Shown: positions 6,738 to 16,470, counted from the first letter of the stretch. The stretch: 64,000 bases of DNA from FEB-7 sp963698265 (GCA_963698265.1 CAVOQC010000004.1:744001-808000); one strand, 5' to 3'. The notes: a model not told the origin generated them from the letters alone. Translations and numbers: made by a program.

Positions 6738-7471
6738 ATGCGATCGTCGATCCCGCCAGGTTTCCCGGCGTCTGGCGCGCGGGGGAAATGGACAGGGCGG
6801 CGCCTGCAGGCATCCCCTCGGGCCACGCACGCCTGGATACGGAACTGCCCGGTGGCGGATGGCCGCGCGGGGCCCTCATGGAAATCCTCCACGAAGGCTC
6901 GGGCATCGGAGAGGTGTCTCTCCTCTTCGGCGCGCTTCGTGCCTTGGCGCAGGAGGGCCGCGCCATCGCCTGGATCAATCCTCCGCACCTTCCCTATGCG
7001 CCCGCGCTGGCTACGGCCGGCGTGCCGCTCGACGCTTGCCTGGTGGTCCGCCCCGCCTCGGCCGAGGATGCGCTCTGGTCAGCCGACCAGGCGCTTCGCT
7101 CGGGCGCGTGCGGGGCGGCTCTTTTCTGGCTGCCCGGGAAGACCGGCTATTCCTGGCTTCGGCGCCTGCAGATGGCCGCGGAGTCCGGGCGCACGCTCGC
7201 CGTGCTGTTTCGTCCTGCAAGCGATGCGGCATTGGCCACTCCCGCCCAGCTTCGCGTTCTCGTCACCCAGCACGAGGGCCGGTTGTCCGTCTCCCTTCCC
7301 AAGCGCCGCGGCCCGCCGCTCGCGCACCCGGTGGAGATCCGCATTCCCGGCCGCCCGGTGAAGGGCGGGGGCGCGCGGGTTCGCCGGGCAAGCGGCGTCG
7401 ATCCCGTCGCCGCCACGGTTCCCCTCAACGTCCTGGCCATCGCTCGCCACGCCGTCCGCGTTCCGGCCTGA
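6734..7471 (+). CDS. imuA: ImuA, RecA-like translesion synthesis factor
   Basis: 245 residues from a GTG overlapping the lexA stop. RecA-fold features include IPSGHARLDTELPGGGWPRGALMEILHEGSGIGEVSLL near the N-terminus, but the P-loop is degenerate, as is usual for ImuA/SulA-like proteins of these cassettes. Known role: accessory protein for DNA-damage-induced mutagenesis with ImuB and DnaE2. It is followed after nine bases by imuB in the same direction. Confidence 0.9.
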   Translation: MNAIVDPARFPGVWRAGEMDRAAPAGIPSGHARLDTELPGGGWPRGALMEILHEGSGIGEVSLLFGALRALAQEGRAIAWINPPHLPYAPALATAGVPLDACLVVRPASAEDALWSADQALRSGACGAALFWLPGKTGYSWLRRLQMAAESGRTLAVLFRPASDAALATPAQLRVLVTQHEGRLSVSLPKRRGPPLAHPVEIRIPGRPVKGGGARVRRASGVDPVAATVPLNVLAIARHAVRVPA

Positions 7472-7480
7472 GCGGCTTCC

Positions 7481-8926
7481 ATGCTCTGGGTCGCGCTCGA
7501 ACTGCCCGCATTGCCCCTGCAGCTGGTGGAGCGCGCGCAGCAGGCGCCGATTCCCCTCGTCATCGGCGAGGGTCCCGAGCAGCGCCCGGTGGTCGCTTGC
7601 GCCAATGCGGCAGCGCGCGAGGCGGGTGTACGGGAAGGCATGGCTGTCGCGGCAGCCAAGGTCCTCGCGAACGACCTCCGGTGCATCAGCCGCGATACGG
7701 TTGCCGAAAGGCAGGCGCTCGAGCGCCTCGCCGGCTGGGCCGCGCAGTTCACCCCTGCGGTTTCCATAGAGCCGACGGGGCTCCTGCTCGAGGTCGCCGC
7801 GAGCCTGAAGCTCTTCGGCGGCCTCGCCAGGCTCCTCGCGGTCCTGCGCGACGGGGTTCGCGCCCTGGGCCTGCGGGCAACGCTCGGCATTGCGCCGACC
7901 CCGCTTGCCGCGCGCGCCTTCGCGCGGGCGGAGGCGCGCGGCATCCCGGTGCGAAGCTGCACGACGCTTCCCGAATTGCCCGCACGCCTCGCAGACCTTC
8001 CGCTTTTCCTGCTCGAATGGCCGGGACGAACGCTCGATCTCCTCGCCGACTTGGGCATCGTGCGCGTCAAGGACGCGCTCGGGCTTCCGCGCGGGGGCTT
8101 CTCGCAGCGCTTCGGCCCGGAGGCGCTCGCCATGCTCGATCGCCTTGCGGGGCGCGTTCCCGATCCGCGGCTTGCCCATGTGGCGCCCGCGCGCTACCGG
8201 GCGCGGCTGGAACTTCCCGCCGAGGCGGAGGGCGTGGAGGCGATCCTCTTCCCGCTGCGGCGGCTGCTGGCGGAAATGGAAGGCACCCTGCGCGGGCGCG
8301 GCGCGGGTGTTCTCGCACTCGACCTGCACCTCGAGCACGCAGGCAAGCGTCACACGCGCCTGGCCCTTTCCTTCGCCTCGCCGGAGCGCGAAGCCGAGTT
8401 CATCCTCTCGATCGCCCGTGAAAAGCTGGGCCGGCTGGCCCTCGAGGCACCCACCATCGGCCTGCGTCTCGCCGCCGACCGCCTGCTGCCCTTTTCGCCC
8501 CGGGAGGGAACTTGGCTTCCCGGCCGCGAGGAGCGCGCCGTGGGGCGCGCGCGCCTGCTCGAGCGCCTTGCGGCAAGGCTCGGGCCGGGCAGGGTCTTCG
8601 GCATCGCGCTCGCCGACGACCATCGCCCCGAGCGCGGCTGGAGGTACCAGCCCGCCACCCCGTCCCGTGCTGGCTTCGACGGCGGTGCGCGCCCGGCATG
8701 GCTCCTGAATCGCCCCCAGCGGCTCGTGGCCGGCACCGAAGGCCCCGCGTACCAGGGGGCGCTCGCGCTCATTACCGGCCCGGAACGCATCGAGACCGGC
8801 TGGTGGGACGGCGAGCCCGTGAGCCGCGATTACTTCGTGGCCGCCAATCCCGCAGGAGAAACGGTCTGGGTCTACCGGGAACGCAGAGACCCCGGCGCGT
8901 GGTACCTGCACGGCCTCTTCGCATGA
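7481..8926 (+). CDS. imuB: ImuB, Y-family polymerase-like hub protein
   Basis: 481 residues. It has a Y-family polymerase fold (palm and fingers in the first 240 residues, helix-hairpin-helix around LADLGIVRVKDALGLPRGGF) but lacks the acidic catalytic motif (VSIEPTG where active enzymes have an SxDE), as is typical for ImuB, which is thought to be catalytically inactive and to bridge the beta clamp, ImuA and DnaE2. It is intact, between imuA and the damaged dnaE2. ATG start nine bases after imuA. Confidence 0.93.
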   Translation: MLWVALELPALPLQLVERAQQAPIPLVIGEGPEQRPVVACANAAAREAGVREGMAVAAAKVLANDLRCISRDTVAERQALERLAGWAAQFTPAVSIEPTGLLLEVAASLKLFGGLARLLAVLRDGVRALGLRATLGIAPTPLAARAFARAEARGIPVRSCTTLPELPARLADLPLFLLEWPGRTLDLLADLGIVRVKDALGLPRGGFSQRFGPEALAMLDRLAGRVPDPRLAHVAPARYRARLELPAEAEGVEAILFPLRRLLAEMEGTLRGRGAGVLALDLHLEHAGKRHTRLALSFASPEREAEFILSIAREKLGRLALEAPTIGLRLAADRLLPFSPREGTWLPGREERAVGRARLLERLAARLGPGRVFGIALADDHRPERGWRYQPATPSRAGFDGGARPAWLLNRPQRLVAGTEGPAYQGALALITGPERIETGWWDGEPVSRDYFVAANPAGETVWVYRERRDPGAWYLHGLFA

Positions 8927-8942
8927 GGCCGGGTCGACGACC

Positions 8943-11900
8943 ATGGCGCCCGGCTACGCGGAGCTGCATTGCATCTCCAACTACACCTTCCTGCGCGGCG
9001 CGTCGGACCCGGAGGAGCTCGTCCATCGCGCCGCCCAGCTCGGCTACGCGGCGCTCGCCATCACGGACGAATGCTCCGTGTCGGGCATCGTGCGCGCGCA
9101 CCTTGCCGCCAGGGACGCCGGCATCCGTCTCCTCGTCGGCTCGGAGTTTCGCCTGGCCTGCGGGCTCGGGCTCGTCCTCCTCGCGCAAACGCTCTCCGGG
9201 TATGAATCGCTCTGCGAGTTGATCACGCGCGCCCGGCGGGCGGCGCCCAAGGGCGAATACCGCCTCGCGCGCGATGATTTTCCCGCCGCGACCGAGGGCA
9301 CTTCTCGCGCTCTGGCTGCCGGCGATGGAACCGAGCGCGGAGGAGGGGGCCTGGCTCGGCGCGCGCTTCCCGGGCAGGGCGTGGATCGCGGTCGAACTGC
9401 ACAAGGGGCCCGGCGATGCAGCCCGGATCGAGGCCCTCGCCGCACTGGGCGATCGCCTTCGCCTCCCGCTCGTCGCAACCGGCGACGTGCACATGCATCG
9501 GCGCCGCCGCAAGCGCCTGCAGGATGTGCTGGCCGCCATCCGCCTTCGCGTGCCCGTCTCCCGGGCCGGCAGGCGCCTGCAGCCCAACGGCGAGCGCTAC
9601 CTGCGGCCCATCGGCAGGGTCGCGGCCATCCACCCGCCGCGGTTCCTGGCCGCCACGCTCGATATCGCCGCGCGCTGCACCTTTTCGCTCGACGAGATCC
9701 GCTACGAGTATCCGCGCGAGCTGGTGCCCGCGGGCGAGACGCCCACCTCGCACCTGCGGGCGCTCGCCTTCGAGGGTCTCGCGCGCCGCTATCCGGACAG
9801 GCCCGCCCGCGTCCGTGGTCGCCACCGTCGAGCACGAGCTCTCGCCTCATCGCGGAGATGGGCTACGAGCCCTTCTTCCTCACGGTGCACGACATCGTGG
9901 TCTTCGCGCGCCCCGGGGCATCCTCTGCCAGGGGCGCGGGTCGGCGGCCAATTCCGCCGTCTGCTACTGCCTGGGCATCACGGAGGTGGATCCGGCCCGC
10001 ATGTCCGTCCTCTTCGAGCGCTTCATCTCCCGGGAGAGAAACGAGCCCCCCGACATCGACGTCGACTTCGAGCACCAGCGCCGCGAGGAGGTCATCCAGT
10101 ACATCTACGGAAAGTACGGGCGGGAGCGCGCCGCACTCACGGCGGTGGTCATCACCTACCAGCCGAGGAGCGCCCTGCGCGACGTCGGCAAGGCGCTCGG
10201 CCTGTCGCTCGACCAGGTGGATCTGCTCGCCAAGTCGCTTTCGTGGTGGGACGACCGCGACGCCCTGAAGACGCGCCTCGCGGAAGCCGGTTTCGACCCC
10301 GGGAACCGGCTCCTGCGGCAGGTGGTGGAGCTCACGGCGGAACTGGTCGGCTTCCCGCGGCACCTGTCCCAGCATCCCGGCGGCTTCGTGATCGACAACC
10401 GCCGGCTCTCGCGCCTGGTGCCGGTGGAAAACGCGGCCATGCCGGAGCGCACCGTCATCCAGTGGGACAAGGACGACCTGGACGCCCTCGGCCTCCTCAA
10501 GGTCGACGTCCTGGGCCTCGGGATGCTCTCCTGCATCCGTCGCGCCATCGACCTGGTGAACGGCTTCCGGGGAACGAGCCCTCACCATGGCCTCCATTCC
10601 CGCGGAGGACCCGGCGGTCTACGAGATGGCCCAGCGCGCCGACACCATCGGCGTCTTCCAGATCGAGTCGCGGGCGCAGATGTCGATGCTCCCGAGGTTG
10701 AAGCCCGCCTGCTTCTACGACCTCGTGATCGAGGTGGCGATCGTCCGGCCCGGCCCGATCATGGGCGGCATGGTCCATCCCTACCTGCGCCGGCGGCAGG
10801 GCCTCGAGGCCGTCACCTATCCCAGCGAGGCGGTGCGGGGAGTGCTCGAGCGCACCCTCGGCGTGTCCATCTTCCAGGAGCAGGTGATGCAGCTCGCGGT
10901 GGTCGCCGCCGGCTTCACGCCCGGCGAGGCCGACCGGCTGCGCCGGGCCATGGCCGCCTGGCGCCGTCGCGGCGGGATCGAGCCCTTCCGCGAAAAGCTC
11001 GTGGCGGGGATGCTCGAACGCGGCTATGCGCAGGCTTATGCCGAGCAGATCTACCAGCAGATTCAAGGCTTTGGCGAGTACGGCTTTCCGGAATCCCACG
11101 CCGCGAGCTTCGCGCTCCTGGTCTACGTCTCCTGCTGGCTCAAGCGCCACGAGCCGGCTGCTTTCGCCTGCGCGCTCCTGAACAGCCAGCCCCTCGGTTT
11201 CTACAGCCCGTCGCAGATCGTCCAGGACGCCCGCCGGCACGGCGTCGAGGTGTACCCGGTGGACGTCCTGACGAGCGAGGTCGACAGCACGCTGGAGCGC
11301 GGATCGCTGGGGGAGCCCGGGATCCGGCTGGGATTGGGGAGGGTGTCTGGACTTAAAGTGGAATCTTCGAAACTAATCGTAATAGCCAGAAAAGAAATGC
11401 TTTTCATATCCGTCGAGGATCTCGCCCGCCGTGCGAGCCTGGAGAAATCCGACCTCGCCAGCCTGGCCAGGGCAGATGCGCTCGCCACCTTGGCCGGGCA
11501 CCGTCGCGAGGCCCTCTGGTCGACCCTGGCGGTCGATACGGCTACGCGGCTGGCGATACCGGCGGGCGAGGAGGTTGCCGCGGCGAACCTGGAGGCGCCG
11601 ACCGAAGGGCAGGAGGTCGCAGGCGACTACGCCTGCCTGGGGCTCACCCTGCGACGTCATCCGCTCGCCATCCTGCGGGGTCGCCTGAAAACCCGGGGGT
11701 TGCGCACGGCCGAGGAGGTCAGCGCCGCCCGCCATGGGGAATGGATCCGCACCTCCGGTATCGTCACGTGCCGGCAACGGCCGGCCACCGCGAGCGGGGT
11801 GCTGTTCGTGACACTGGAGGACGAGACAGGCTACGTGAACCTCGTGGTCTGGAGCGACCTGGTCGAGAAGAACCGCCGTCCGATCCTGGGCTCCCGGCTA

Positions 11901-12020
11901 CTCGCGGTGGGCGGACAGGTCCAGAAGCAGGGCCTCGTGGTGCATGTCCTGGCGAGGCGGTTCGAGGATCTGAGCCGGTTGCTGGGGGAGCTGAAAACCG
12001 CAAGCCATGACTTCCATTGA
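8943..12020 (+). pseudogene. dnaE2: Error-prone DNA polymerase DnaE2 (ImuC), five frameshifts
   Basis: Family sequence spans the full expected length (about 1,025 codons) but over five frame changes: near 9278-9281 (extra T in a T run), 9800-9810 (extra base in C-rich run), 9839-9846 (extra T), 9909-9920 (missing C in a C run) and 10576-10582 (extra A). The pieces read as a PHP domain (YAELHCISNYTFLRG), palm with PDIDVDF metal site (DIDVDFEHQRREEVIQYIYG), fingers, HhH and OB domain. No stop codon lies in the correct frame between shifts. The net shift is +3. Either the gene is recently decayed or this is local sequencing error in homopolymers. If real, the SOS cassette lacks its polymerase. 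Start ATG 8943, sixteen bases after imuB. Confidence 0.85.
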
Positions 12021-12071
12021 TACATTAGATATACGATGTAACATAATGATAATGATAGATAACCAAAAACC

Positions 12072-12623
12072 ATGATCGACCGTCCCACAGCGCAGCCCGA
12101 CGAAAGCGGCACAGTTCCCGTCACCCTGCCATCCCTCATCGCCGTGGCGGCGTTCGCGGGGGCAAGCCTGGCTTTCCACTGTTTCGGCGGGGACGCCTGG
12201 GTACCGATTCTCGACAGCGCGAACCTCGCCATCCACGAGGCCGGCCACCCCCTGGTCGGATTGTTCAGCAATCGCGCAAGTGTCTATGGAGGAACGATCT
12301 TCCAGCTCGCGTTTCCGCTTGCCGTGGCCGTGCATTTCGCCCGGTCCGGGCATACGGCGGGAGTGGCTGCCGGTGCCGTGTGGCTGGGCGAGAGCCTGCT
12401 CAACGTCGGCCGCTACATGGCCGACGCCCGCGTCCAGGCCTTGCCGCTGGCCGGAGGCGGCGATCACGACTGGGCAGAGATCTTCAGCCGCTGGGGCGTC
12501 CTGCACCGGGAAACTCAGGTAGCCGGCCTCACGCGCGCGCTGGCCTTGGCGCTCATCGTCGGGGCGGTGGTCTGGCTGTTCAGGCGATGGAGGGCGGAAT
12601 CCAGCGGCAATTCGACACCCTGA
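12072..12623 (+). CDS. Integral membrane protein with HEAGH motif, function unknown
   Basis: 183 residues with about four hydrophobic segments. LAIHEAGHPLVGLF contains HExxH at the edge of a membrane helix, like intramembrane zinc proteases (site-2 protease class), but no clear downstream third-ligand motif (such as NxxPxxxLDG) is seen, so activity is unproven. The spacer before it (12021-12071) is very AT-rich, with TTGATA and CATAAT at a non-ideal 19-base spacing; it probably contains a promoter. I do not recognise a named family. Confidence 0.75.
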   Translation: MIDRPTAQPDESGTVPVTLPSLIAVAAFAGASLAFHCFGGDAWVPILDSANLAIHEAGHPLVGLFSNRASVYGGTIFQLAFPLAVAVHFARSGHTAGVAAGAVWLGESLLNVGRYMADARVQALPLAGGGDHDWAEIFSRWGVLHRETQVAGLTRALALALIVGAVVWLFRRWRAESSGNSTP

Positions 12624-12840
12624 CGGCCCTAAATCACCCACTCGATGTGCGCATAATTTGTATTATGTAAACTCCTGTTTGTATGTCCCGATCCGCTCTT
12701 GCCCGTTGGCCCGCACCAGGCAATTACCCCACATCCGCCGCGACGGCCAGAACTAACGCGGCCCTCCCGTGTCCAGCCTCCGGGGCTGCCCACAACGCCC
12801 CACGTCTCGAAGTTCCGACCAATTCCATTGCGTCACATTC
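12624..12840. other. Intergenic region before cytochrome b561 gene
   Basis: 217 bases, AT-richer at its left end, containing the dyad listed at 12652-12667. No convincing coding frame. An in-frame ATG at 12769 would extend the cytochrome by 24 residues that lack family similarity. Confidence 0.5.
12652..12667. promoter_or_regulatory. Perfect inverted repeat CATAAT-TTGT-ATTATG
   Basis: Six-base arms around a four-base centre in an AT-rich patch between the HEAGH gene and the cytochrome b561 operon. The arms are also TATAAT-like on both strands, so it could be either overlapping -10 elements or a regulator site. Confidence 0.35.
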
Positions 12841-13401
12841 ATGAGCGCTCGAACCGGGGCTGACTACACGCGCATCGCGACCGGCCTGCACTGGATCGCC
12901 GCGGTCCTCATCGCCGGGAACCTGGCCTTCGGGCTCTACATGGTCGATCTGGTGCTCTCGCCGGCCAAGCTCCAGTACTACTCGTGGCACAAGTGGGCGG
13001 GCGTGACCATCTTCCTCCTGTCAGGAGTCCGCCTGCTCTGGCGCCTGTCCCACCCTGCCCCGGCCTTGCCCGAAACCATGCCCGCCTGGCAGCGCCACGC
13101 CGCGAACGCCTCGCACCAGGTTCTCTACCTGCTCTTCTTCGCCGCGCCGCTCACGGGATGGCTCTTCAGCTCCGCCGCCGGTTTCCAGACGGTGTACTTC
13201 GAGGTTTTTCCCATTCCGGATCTCCTCGCCAAGGACAAGGAGCTCGCCGACGCCCTCAGGCTCGTCCACCGCTCGGTCACCTACACGCTGGCCACCCTGG
13301 TGGTCCTGCATTCGGCCGCGGCGATCAAGCACCACCTGGTCGACCGCGACGATGTCCTATTCCGCATGCTTCCCTTCCTCAAGCCCGGGCCGGATCGATG
13401 A
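12841..13401 (+). CDS. Cytochrome b561 family membrane protein
   Basis: 186 residues, four membrane helices. Family features are RIATGLHWIAAVLI near the N-terminus, YSWHKWAGVTIF, NASHQVLYLLFFAAPLTGW and VHRSVTYTLATLVVLHSAAAIKHH, whose histidines would ligate two b hemes. It is likely to move electrons between quinol and periplasmic partners. The ATG at 12841 is chosen because the conserved region follows at once. The stop overlaps the next YceI start (ATGA), so b561 and YceI are co-translated, a common pairing. Confidence 0.93.
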   Translation: MSARTGADYTRIATGLHWIAAVLIAGNLAFGLYMVDLVLSPAKLQYYSWHKWAGVTIFLLSGVRLLWRLSHPAPALPETMPAWQRHAANASHQVLYLLFFAAPLTGWLFSSAAGFQTVYFEVFPIPDLLAKDKELADALRLVHRSVTYTLATLVVLHSAAAIKHHLVDRDDVLFRMLPFLKPGPDR

Positions 13402-13964
13402 ATTCCCGCCTCGCCGCCGCAACAAGCCTCACCGCGCTCCTGCTCGCCTTCCCCGCGTTCGCGCAGGCGCCGCAGAAGCTCGTCGCCGGGAAGAGCCAGA
13501 TCCGGTTTGCCTTCCAGCAGATGGGTGTTTCCGTCGAGGGGCGCTTCCGGAAGTTCGACGCTTCCGTTTCCTTCGATCCACGAAAGCCCGACAAGACCAG
13601 GGCCGCGTTCGAGGTGGAGCTGGGCTCCATCGACATGGGAAGCGTCGAGGGCGAGACGGAGGCGCGGCGCAAGCCGTGGCTCCACGTCGACTCCTTCCCC
13701 AGGGCGACCTTCGTTGCCGCATCGGTCGAGTCGGCGGGCCCGGGGAAGTTCGTGGCCTCCGGCCCCCTCACGATCAAGGGCGCTACGCAAGCCATCACGG
13801 CGCCCTTCACCGTGACGGACGCCGGTGGCATGCGCACGGTCGAGGGACAGTTCCCGCTTCGGCGGTTGCAGTTCCGCATCGGCGAAGGCGCCTGGTCGGA
13901 CACGGATACCGTGGCCGACGAGGTGACGGTTCGCTTCCGGTTTGTCATCCCCATCAACCCGTAG
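13398..13964 (+). CDS. YceI-family periplasmic lipid-binding protein (first)
   Basis: 188 residues with a signal peptide (MNSRLAAATSLTALLLAFPAFA, cleavage near residue 23). YceI lipocalin-like beta-barrel features include GKSQIRFAFQQMGVSVEGRF, SFPRATFVAAS and GPLTIKGATQAITAPF. Family members bind isoprenoid quinone-like lipids in the periplasm. Four-base overlap with cytochrome b561, and a second YceI follows after 13 bases. Confidence 0.93.
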   Translation: MNSRLAAATSLTALLLAFPAFAQAPQKLVAGKSQIRFAFQQMGVSVEGRFRKFDASVSFDPRKPDKTRAAFEVELGSIDMGSVEGETEARRKPWLHVDSFPRATFVAASVESAGPGKFVASGPLTIKGATQAITAPFTVTDAGGMRTVEGQFPLRRLQFRIGEGAWSDTDTVADEVTVRFRFVIPINP

Positions 13965-13977
13965 AGGAGTCATTGCC

Positions 13978-14547
13978 GTGAAATGCTTCATATTTTGCGC
14001 AGCACTCGCCGCCGCCCTGTCGACCGCCTCCGCAAACGCCGCCGAGACCTACACGCTCGACAGCCGGCACACGTTCCCGAGCTTCGAGGTGAAGCACCTC
14101 GGCTACTCCATCCAGCGCGGGCGCTTCAACCGGACCTCGGGGAAGGTCACGCTCGATGCCGCCGCGAAGACGGGCAAAGTCGAGATCACGATCGATGCCG
14201 CAAGCGTGGATACCGGCCTGGACAAGCTCGAGGAGCACCTGCGCGGGGAGGACTTCTTCCATGTGGCGATGTTCCCCACGATCACTTTCAAGTCCGGCAA
14301 CTTCGCCTTCGAGGGCGGCACGGTGAAGCGCGTGACGGGGGATCTCTCGCTCCTGGGCGTGACGAGGTCCGTGAGCCTCGAGGCGAACCACTTTCAATGC
14401 GGCAATCACCCCGTCAACAAGAAGGCGATGTGCGGCGGGGATTTCGCCACCACGCTGAAGCGCTCCGAGTTCGGAATGAAGTACGCCATCCCGTCCGTGG
14501 CGGACGACGTCACCCTGCGCATCCAGGTCGAGGCCTTCAGGGACTGA
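13978..14547 (+). CDS. YceI-family periplasmic protein (second)
   Basis: 189 residues from a GTG with GAGGAG upstream. Signal peptide ends near AANA/ANAAETY. Canonical YceI motifs are YTLDSRHTFPSFEVKHLG, FFHVAMFPTITFKS and GDLSLLGVTRSVSLEA. Two extra cysteines (QCGNHPVNKKAMCGG) could form a disulfide. It diverges from the preceding YceI, so the pair is not a fresh duplication. Likely operon partner of cytochrome b561. Confidence 0.93.
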   Translation: MKCFIFCAALAAALSTASANAAETYTLDSRHTFPSFEVKHLGYSIQRGRFNRTSGKVTLDAAAKTGKVEITIDAASVDTGLDKLEEHLRGEDFFHVAMFPTITFKSGNFAFEGGTVKRVTGDLSLLGVTRSVSLEANHFQCGNHPVNKKAMCGGDFATTLKRSEFGMKYAIPSVADDVTLRIQVEAFRD

Positions 14548-14578
14548 AGGCTGCCGGAGGGGCCGCGCGACGCGGGCC

Positions 14579-16414
14579 TCAGAAGAGCGGGAAGAACCTC
14601 GGCACCAGGAGCGAGAGCGTGGCCCACATGATGACCAGGAGCGGCAGCCCGCCGCGAACGAAGTCGGCGAAGCGGTAGCCCGCCGCGCTCATCACCAGCA
14701 GGTTCGTCTGGTACGCCATGGGGGTCACGTAGCAGAGGTTCGCGCCGAACAGGATGGCGAGCACGAAGGGCTCGGGCGAGGCGCCCAGATCCGCCGCTAT
14801 CCGGATCGCGATCGGCGTGCCCACCGCGGCGGCGGCGTTGTTCGACACGAAATTCGTGATCAGCGCCATCAGGAGCATCAGGAGGGACGCGATCCACTGG
14901 GCCGACAGCCCCTCGACGAGCCTGAGGAAGCCCGCCGCGATGAAATCGATGCCGCCCGTGAACGTAAGCGCCTGGCCGAGGGCGAGGCTCGCGGCGACCA
15001 GGAGCACCACCCGCGAGCTCAGCGCGGAACTCGCCTCCTGCCAGTTGATGCACCTGGTCGCCACGAGGATGGCAACACCGGCAAGGGCGCCGATTGCGAT
15101 GGGGACCACCTGCGTGGCCGCGGCGGCGACGACGGCTGCGATCACTGCGATGGCGATCGGCGCCTTGCGCGAACGCGGAAGGGAAATCGCCTCGTCGAGC
15201 AGCAACAGGCCCGTGAAGTCGCGGACTTCCTTCAGGCGCTCGTCCGTTCCCTGGATCAACAGGAGGTCGCCGACCTGCAGCACCGTTTCATCGACATCCT
15301 TCGGCTTGACGGACGCGCGCCCCGAAGGCCGGTGCAGCGCGAGCACCGCGACCCCGTAGACGTCGCTGAAGCGAAGCCGCCGGAGCGTCGCGCGATTGGG
15401 CAGGGAATCCTCGGTCACCACCGCCTGTACGAGCAACTGGTCGCCGCTCTTCAGCGGGTGCTCCTGGTCGACGGGATGCTCGAGGTCCCGCGGATCGTAG
15501 AGCGTCGCCCCGAGGAGCTTCTCGAATTCCTTCAGGTTCTCCGGCGTGTCCGAGACGTGGATCCGGTCGCCCTCCCGCAGGATGAGCGACGGCTGGCGGG
15601 CGAGGAACGTGCTGTCGCCGCGTTCGATGCCCTCGATCCGGAGCCGACCGTCGGTCTTCGCGCATGCCTCCTCGAGCGTGCGGCCATTCGCGTACCCGTC
15701 CTCTCGGACATTCATGGACGCCGCGAAGCGCCGGGGAGGCTCCTGCTGGATCGGGCTGGTCCGGCTCGTCAGCAGCCTCGGCAGGACGAGCCAGAGGTAG
15801 AGAAGGCCCACGACTCCGGCCATCATCGCGACCGGATAGAAGTCGAACACGTTGAAGCGTCTCATGCCGAGATCCGCGGCTATCGAAACCACGAGCAGGT
15901 TGGTGGAGGTTCCGATGGAGGTGGACATGCCGCCGATGAGCACCGCGTAGTTCATCGGCAGCAGCGTCCTGCCGGCCGCCGTGTTCGTGCGCATCGCCAC
16001 GCCCAGCAGTATCGGCATGAGCAGCACCACGACGGGGGTGTCGTTCACGATGCCGCTCGCCAGGAACGCGAAGAGCAGCACGACGAAGAGCGCACCGCCA
16101 GGCGACTTCGACCAGAAGCGTGCGATGCCGCGCGCCACGGGGTCCAGCGCCCCGGTCACGACGAGCGACTTGCCGACGATCATGAGCGCGCAGATCGCGA
16201 CCAGGGCCTCGTGGCCGAAGCCGAAGAAGAGCGCCGTGGGGGAGAAGCGCTCCCCGGCGCGCTCGTAGGGAAACAGCGCGAAGCCCAGGGTGAGCGCGGC
16301 GAGGATCCCGACGCTGGTGGTCTGGATGGGAACGCGCTCGCGCATGAACAGCGCGAACGCCACGGCGGTCAGGGCAAGCACGGCGATTGCGTGCGCATCG
16401 AGCGCCGCGGTCAC
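14579..16414 (-). CDS. SLC13/DASS-type permease with two TrkA-C domains
   Basis: 611 residues from a GTG at 16414 with AAAGGAG upstream. The two membrane halves carry the family signatures SGIVNDTPVVVLLMP with GGMSTSIGTSTNLLV, and ITNFVSNNAAAAVGTP with CYVTPMAYQTNLLV. Between them (about 215-380) sit two RCK_C/TrkA-C modules (LREGDRIHVSDTPENL; LQVGDLLLIQGTDERL) that probably sense a ligand. Such proteins are annotated as sodium:sulfate or dicarboxylate symporters; the substrate cannot be told here. It lies 56 bases downstream of the universal stress protein on the same strand. Confidence 0.9.
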   Translation of the reverse strand: MTAALDAHAIAVLALTAVAFALFMRERVPIQTTSVGILAALTLGFALFPYERAGERFSPTALFFGFGHEALVAICALMIVGKSLVVTGALDPVARGIARFWSKSPGGALFVVLLFAFLASGIVNDTPVVVLLMPILLGVAMRTNTAAGRTLLPMNYAVLIGGMSTSIGTSTNLLVVSIAADLGMRRFNVFDFYPVAMMAGVVGLLYLWLVLPRLLTSRTSPIQQEPPRRFAASMNVREDGYANGRTLEEACAKTDGRLRIEGIERGDSTFLARQPSLILREGDRIHVSDTPENLKEFEKLLGATLYDPRDLEHPVDQEHPLKSGDQLLVQAVVTEDSLPNRATLRRLRFSDVYGVAVLALHRPSGRASVKPKDVDETVLQVGDLLLIQGTDERLKEVRDFTGLLLLDEAISLPRSRKAPIAIAVIAAVVAAAATQVVPIAIGALAGVAILVATRCINWQEASSALSSRVVLLVAASLALGQALTFTGGIDFIAAGFLRLVEGLSAQWIASLLMLLMALITNFVSNNAAAAVGTPIAIRIAADLGASPEPFVLAILFGANLCYVTPMAYQTNLLVMSAAGYRFADFVRGGLPLLVIMWATLSLLVPRFFPLF

Positions 16415-16470
16415 GGATCCGTCTCCTTTCGATTGAGGTGGTCGTCCGCGAACGCCGCCGACCGTCGCAC

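Noticed and set aside
5952..6830. Long N-terminal extension of the HlyD protein opposite lexA
   Set aside because: The extension is the antisense of lexA; family sequence starts at the TTG at 5951.
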